From an uncultured Clostridium sp. (GTDB taxonomy: Bacteria > Bacillota > Clostridia > TANB77 > CAG-508): a DNA stretch of 7,781 nt. A program made the translations under genes and the position numbers. A model generated the notes under the pieces. The model searched no databases. It was not told the origin of the DNA and saw nothing but the letters and a program-made list of their open reading frames with translations. This document shows positions 5,704-7,781 of the stretch, in pieces (the stretch's first letter is position 1; each line of letters opens with the position of its first letter). The DNA lies in the NCBI GenBank assembly GCA_945937855.1, contig CAMEUC010000058.1, forward strand, positions 1 to 7,781, written 5' to 3'.

Positions 5704-5991
5704 TTAATTTATTACTTTTGGGATTTTGAACATATTATTTTGCTGTTCTGGTGCATTTTGCATTAATAAATATTCATCCTCAAAGTTTTTGACTTCATCT
5801 TCTCTAAAGCAATTAACATTTGCACTTGTGCCATTAGTTTCTTCTATATCTTCAGTATCTACACTATTTATTGTATTTGCAAAATTTAATATGTCTTGCA
5901 AATTTTTTCTATATTCTTCTATTTCCTCATCTTTTATTTTTAAACTTGCGAGTTTTGCAATATGCATAATTTCTTCTTTTTTTATTTCCAT
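5704..5991 (-). CDS. gatC: Aspartyl/glutamyl-tRNA(Asn/Gln) amidotransferase subunit C
   Basis: GatC is the small subunit that wraps the GatA-GatB interface and stabilises the complex. The 95-residue product has the family pattern: an N-terminal helix with EEIMHIAKLASLKIKDEEIEEY, then LQDILNFANTINSVDTEDIEET (usual motif LxxILxxVxxLxxVDTxxVEPT), then the C-terminal REDEV and NAPEQQNNMFKIPKVIN (family A/P-x-x-x-x-x-x-F-x-V-P-K-V). AAAAGGAGG (complement of 6000-6008) lies 8 nt before ATG. It is the first gene of the operon and divergent from spoVT. Confidence 0.96.
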   Translation of the reverse strand: MEIKKEEIMHIAKLASLKIKDEEIEEYRKNLQDILNFANTINSVDTEDIEETNGTSANVNCFREDEVKNFEDEYLLMQNAPEQQNNMFKIPKVIN

Positions 5992-6018
5992 AAGGTTTTC
6001 CTCCTTTTAATCTTTTCT

Positions 6019-6047
6019 ATTATATATTTTTTTTATGCAAAATACAA
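6019..6047 (-). promoter_or_regulatory. Promoter of the gatCAB operon
   Basis: On the minus strand a perfect TATAAT (6019-6024) is preceded at 17 nt by TTGTAT (6042-6047), a weak -35. Transcription would start near 6012, only a few nt before the AAAAGGAGG of gatC, so the leader is very short. The weak -35 coincides with an inverted repeat at 6040-6058. Confidence 0.55.
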
Positions 6048-6058
6048 GGTTTGTATTT
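6040..6058. promoter_or_regulatory. Operator-like dyad over the gat -35 region
   Basis: AAATACAA-GGT-TTGTATTT is a perfect 8-bp inverted repeat with a 3-nt centre. It overlaps the -35 of the gat promoter and lies about 30 bp upstream of the candidate spoVT -35. Its 19-bp size suits a dimeric regulator, but short AT-rich dyads arise easily by chance at this base composition. Confidence 0.35.
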
Positions 6059-6063
6059 CATTT

Positions 6064-6096
6064 TCACATTTTTTAGTAAATTTTTTTGAATAATTT
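6064..6096. repeat. Second copy of the shared intergenic motif, upstream of spoVT
   Basis: TCACATTTTTTAGTA (6064-6078) and TTTTTGAATAATTT (6083-6096) repeat the pair found at 72-110, in the same order. This copy includes the GAATA that could serve as the spoVT -35 element, so the repeat may carry promoter or regulator-binding information. Confidence 0.5.
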
Positions 6097-6117
6097 TCAA
6101 TTTGATTTGTAATACTA
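6088..6117 (+). promoter_or_regulatory. Candidate sigma-G-type promoter of spoVT
   Basis: GAATA (6088-6092) and AATACTA (6111-6117) are separated by 18 nt. They fit the forespore sigma-G pattern as I recall it (GNATR, about 18 nt, CATNNTA), with one mismatch in the -10. In Bacillus subtilis spoVT is transcribed by sigma-G, which agrees. No good sigma-A pair with 16-18 nt spacing is seen here. The ribosome-binding site GGGAGG (6143-6148) follows before ATG 6156. Confidence 0.45.
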
Positions 6118-6155
6118 AAACTATGAATTAAATTAATATTAAGGGAGGAAGTTAA

Positions 6156-6707
6156 ATGAAAGCAACTGGAGTTGTTAGAAGAATAGATGATTTAGGTAGA
6201 ATTGTTATTCCTAAAGAAATAAGAAGAACTCTAAGAATAAAAGAAGGAGATCCTATTGAAATATTTACAGATAAGGAAGGTCAAGTTATTTTAAAGAAAT
6301 ATTCTCCTATTGGGGAACTTTCTGAATTTGCAACTGGTTATGCAGAAACTCTTGCCAAAACAACAGGACATATAGCTTGTATTACTGATAAAGATTCTGT
6401 TATCGCTGTTTCTGGTGCATCTAAAAAAGAATTTTTAGAAAAAGCTATTAGTCCTGAATTAGAAAAACTAATTGAGAATAAAGAGATTTATACTAGTAAA
6501 GAAAACAATGAAAAAGCTATACCTATTACTCAAAATGGTAATAATACTCTTGATAATTCTCAAGTAATATACCCTATTATATCTGATGGAGATGTTATTG
6601 GTAGTATAGTACTCCTTTCTAAAGAAAGTAATACTAAAATGGGAGAGTCTGAGCTTAAAGTAGCCCAATCTGCTGCTGGTTTTTTAAGTAGTCAAATGGA
6701 GATTTAG
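6156..6707 (+). CDS. spoVT: Stage V sporulation protein T, AbrB-family transcription factor
   Basis: SpoVT is a DNA-binding regulator that tunes sigma-G-dependent gene expression in the forespore and spore maturation. The 183-residue product starts with the typical AbrB/SpoVT swapped-hairpin domain (residues 1-50: MKATGVVRRIDDLGRIVIPK, then EIRRTLRIKEGDPIEIF and QVILKKYSP). Residues from about 55 onward form the GAF-like domain (FATGYAETLAKTTGHIACITDKDSVIAVSGASKKEF) and end with VAQSAAGFLSSQMEI. Length is close to the B. subtilis protein. The start follows GGGAGG at 6143-6148. It diverges from gatC; no clear hairpin terminator follows, so some readthrough into the HD-GYP gene is possible. It is the best evidence that the organism sporulates. 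Confidence 0.96.
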   Translation: MKATGVVRRIDDLGRIVIPKEIRRTLRIKEGDPIEIFTDKEGQVILKKYSPIGELSEFATGYAETLAKTTGHIACITDKDSVIAVSGASKKEFLEKAISPELEKLIENKEIYTSKENNEKAIPITQNGNNTLDNSQVIYPIISDGDVIGSIVLLSKESNTKMGESELKVAQSAAGFLSSQMEI

Positions 6708-6727
6708 AGATTTTTTACCATTAGTTC

Positions 6728-6756
6728 TTGACCAATTTTTTTCTTTCATATAAAAT
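6728..6756 (+). promoter_or_regulatory. Sigma-A-type promoter of the HD-GYP gene
   Basis: TTGACC (6728-6733) and TAAAAT (6751-6756) are spaced by exactly 17 nt within the 79-nt gap after spoVT. AGGAG (6775-6779) follows, 7 nt before ATG 6787. The gene can therefore be expressed independently of spoVT, probably in vegetative cells. Confidence 0.7.
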
Positions 6757-6786
6757 AATATTATAAATTATTTTAGGAGTGTACAA

Positions 6787-7725
6787 ATGAAAGAAAATAA
6801 AATTGATTTTTATAGCAAAACAACTTTAAAATCTTATAATTTAGATGAATCTATTCGTTATCAGTTAAGTATGCTTGATAGTCTAGATGTTTTTACTAGA
6901 AAGCATTCAGAAAATGTTGCTAATATTACTTGTAGATTATGTGAGCGTCTTAAATTAGGCAAGAATTTTACCGTTTATTGTACTACTTGTGCTTTCTTAC
7001 ATGATGTAGGTAAACTTTTTATTCCACCTTCTATTTTACAAAAGCAAGGTCCTTTAACCGATGAGGAATATGAAGTAATGAAAACACATACTACTCTTGG
7101 TTATAATATGTGTATGGAAGATGTTAAACTTAGGCCTTATGCCAATGGTGCTTTATATCATCATGAAGCTTTAAATGGTTCTGGTTATCCTAACCATGTA
7201 ACTAAAAAAGATATCCCTATTGAAGGGCAAATTATTCGTGTTGCAGATGAATTCGATGCTATTGTTAGTAAAAGGCAATACAAATCACATATTGGTATAA
7301 CAGATACTTTAAAACTACTTATAAAAGAAGCTCAACCTATTCCAAAGTCTATTGCTTTGAAGTCTATTGAATCTAATACAAAACTTGGAAAATTAAATCC
7401 AAAAGTTGTAAGAGCTCTTTTCAAAGTAGTTATAGAAGATACAGAATATGAAATTAGCTGTATTATGGATTATATGAAATATATTAATGAACAAATTAAA
7501 AGGTTACAAGTTATTAGTAATTATAATTTTAAAATGCAAAAATCTAAAAAAGAAAAAAAGAAGGAATATTATAAAGCTTGTATGGAAGCAATGTTCGAAG
7601 GTGGAGAATCTCTTAAGAATTTTAACTATATTTTAGAAGAATATTTAGCTGTTTATTTAAAAAAGAAAGAAACTGTAAATAGTTTATTTAATGAAATTAA
7701 ACAGATTAAAAAATTAAGAGTATAA
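6787..7725 (+). CDS. HD-GYP-type phosphohydrolase, stand-alone
   Basis: The 312-residue protein has an HD-GYP domain at about residues 20-190. The expected metal ligands are in place: H40, H72-D73 in FLHDVGK (with K76), H101, H125-H126 and D154. The GYP motif is seen in HHEALNGSGYP (125-135), followed by IPIEGQIIRVADEFDAI and KRQYKS. Such domains hydrolyse cyclic di-GMP or related cyclic dinucleotides, so this is likely a cytoplasmic signalling phosphodiesterase. There is no receiver, PAS or transmembrane segment. Residues about 195-312 are an extra helical, lysine-rich tail (KMQKSKKEKKKEYYK near 250-265) that I do not recognise. It has its own promoter. The repeat copy begins two bases after the stop codon. 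Family assignment is firm; substrate is not shown. Confidence 0.9.
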   Translation: MKENKIDFYSKTTLKSYNLDESIRYQLSMLDSLDVFTRKHSENVANITCRLCERLKLGKNFTVYCTTCAFLHDVGKLFIPPSILQKQGPLTDEEYEVMKTHTTLGYNMCMEDVKLRPYANGALYHHEALNGSGYPNHVTKKDIPIEGQIIRVADEFDAIVSKRQYKSHIGITDTLKLLIKEAQPIPKSIALKSIESNTKLGKLNPKVVRALFKVVIEDTEYEISCIMDYMKYINEQIKRLQVISNYNFKMQKSKKEKKKEYYKACMEAMFEGGESLKNFNYILEEYLAVYLKKKETVNSLFNEIKQIKKLRV

Positions 7726-7726
7726 A

Positions 7727-7781
7727 AAATTGTAATTTGTATGATTTTTTTATAATCCGCTCCCAGGGTGTTATATATTTT
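7727..7781. repeat. Partial copy of the dispersed hairpin element, inverted relative to 1-55
   Basis: This is the exact reverse complement of 1-55. It begins with AAATTGTAATTTGT two bases after the HD-GYP stop codon, passes through a T7 run (7745-7751), and ends in the arm CTCCCAGGGTGTTATATAT shared with module B of the central copy. The rest of the element lies beyond the window. The weak AT-only hairpin and T-run could assist termination of the HD-GYP transcript, but the stem is too weak to call a terminator. Confidence 0.85.

Noticed and set aside
7727..7751. Intrinsic terminator for the HD-GYP gene
   Set aside because: The only stem is a 5-bp AT pairing followed by a T-run several bases later, too weak to call.
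1..7781. Composite transposon bounded by 55-bp inverted repeats
   Set aside because: There is no transposase, the cargo is housekeeping genes, and the identical length is better explained by contig ends at a repeat.

Overview
The window reads as AT-rich chromosomal DNA of a spore-forming member of the Clostridia. Two things support this: an intact stage V sporulation regulator (SpoVT), and a complete GatCAB amidotransferase operon, typical of Firmicutes that make Gln-tRNA indirectly. I cannot name a genus. Identical 55-bp ends in inverted orientation suggest that this is a whole short-read contig, cut on both sides at copies of a dispersed repeat.

Layout. Positions 1-55 are the end of a repeat copy. 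A dGTPase-like HD hydrolase gene (123-1289, minus) and rpsT (1423-1689, plus) diverge from two well-formed promoters between 1307 and 1381. rpsT ends in a strong terminator. It is followed by a non-coding element of about 400 bp (1748-2150), built from two related hairpin modules in opposite orientation. Then come a frameshifted small membrane-protein gene (2223-2469, plus), a perfect 20-bp palindrome, and a GC-rich 33-residue Gly/Lys peptide gene (2511-2612, minus). The gatC-gatA-gatB operon runs on the minus strand from 5991 down to 2692. Its gatC-gatA gap of 107 nt holds a GC-rich palindrome. Divergent from gatC are spoVT (6156-6707) and an HD-GYP gene (6787-7725). The window closes in a second partial copy of the dispersed repeat (7727-7781).

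How the genes relate. Most of the content is housekeeping: translation (S20, GatCAB), nucleotide or signal hydrolysis (dGTPase-like, HD-GYP) and forespore regulation (SpoVT). A candidate sigma-G-type promoter precedes spoVT, and a sigma-A-type promoter sits directly before the HD-GYP gene.

What is least ordinary is between the genes: the two-module hairpin element, whose three visible copies all lie at gene 3' ends; the tiny KGG-repeat protein with its own candidate promoter, operator-like dyad and terminator; and a 15+14-nt sequence shared by the dgt downstream region and the spoVT/gatC intergenic region. I see no CRISPR array, tRNA, rRNA, transposase or recognisable defence system.
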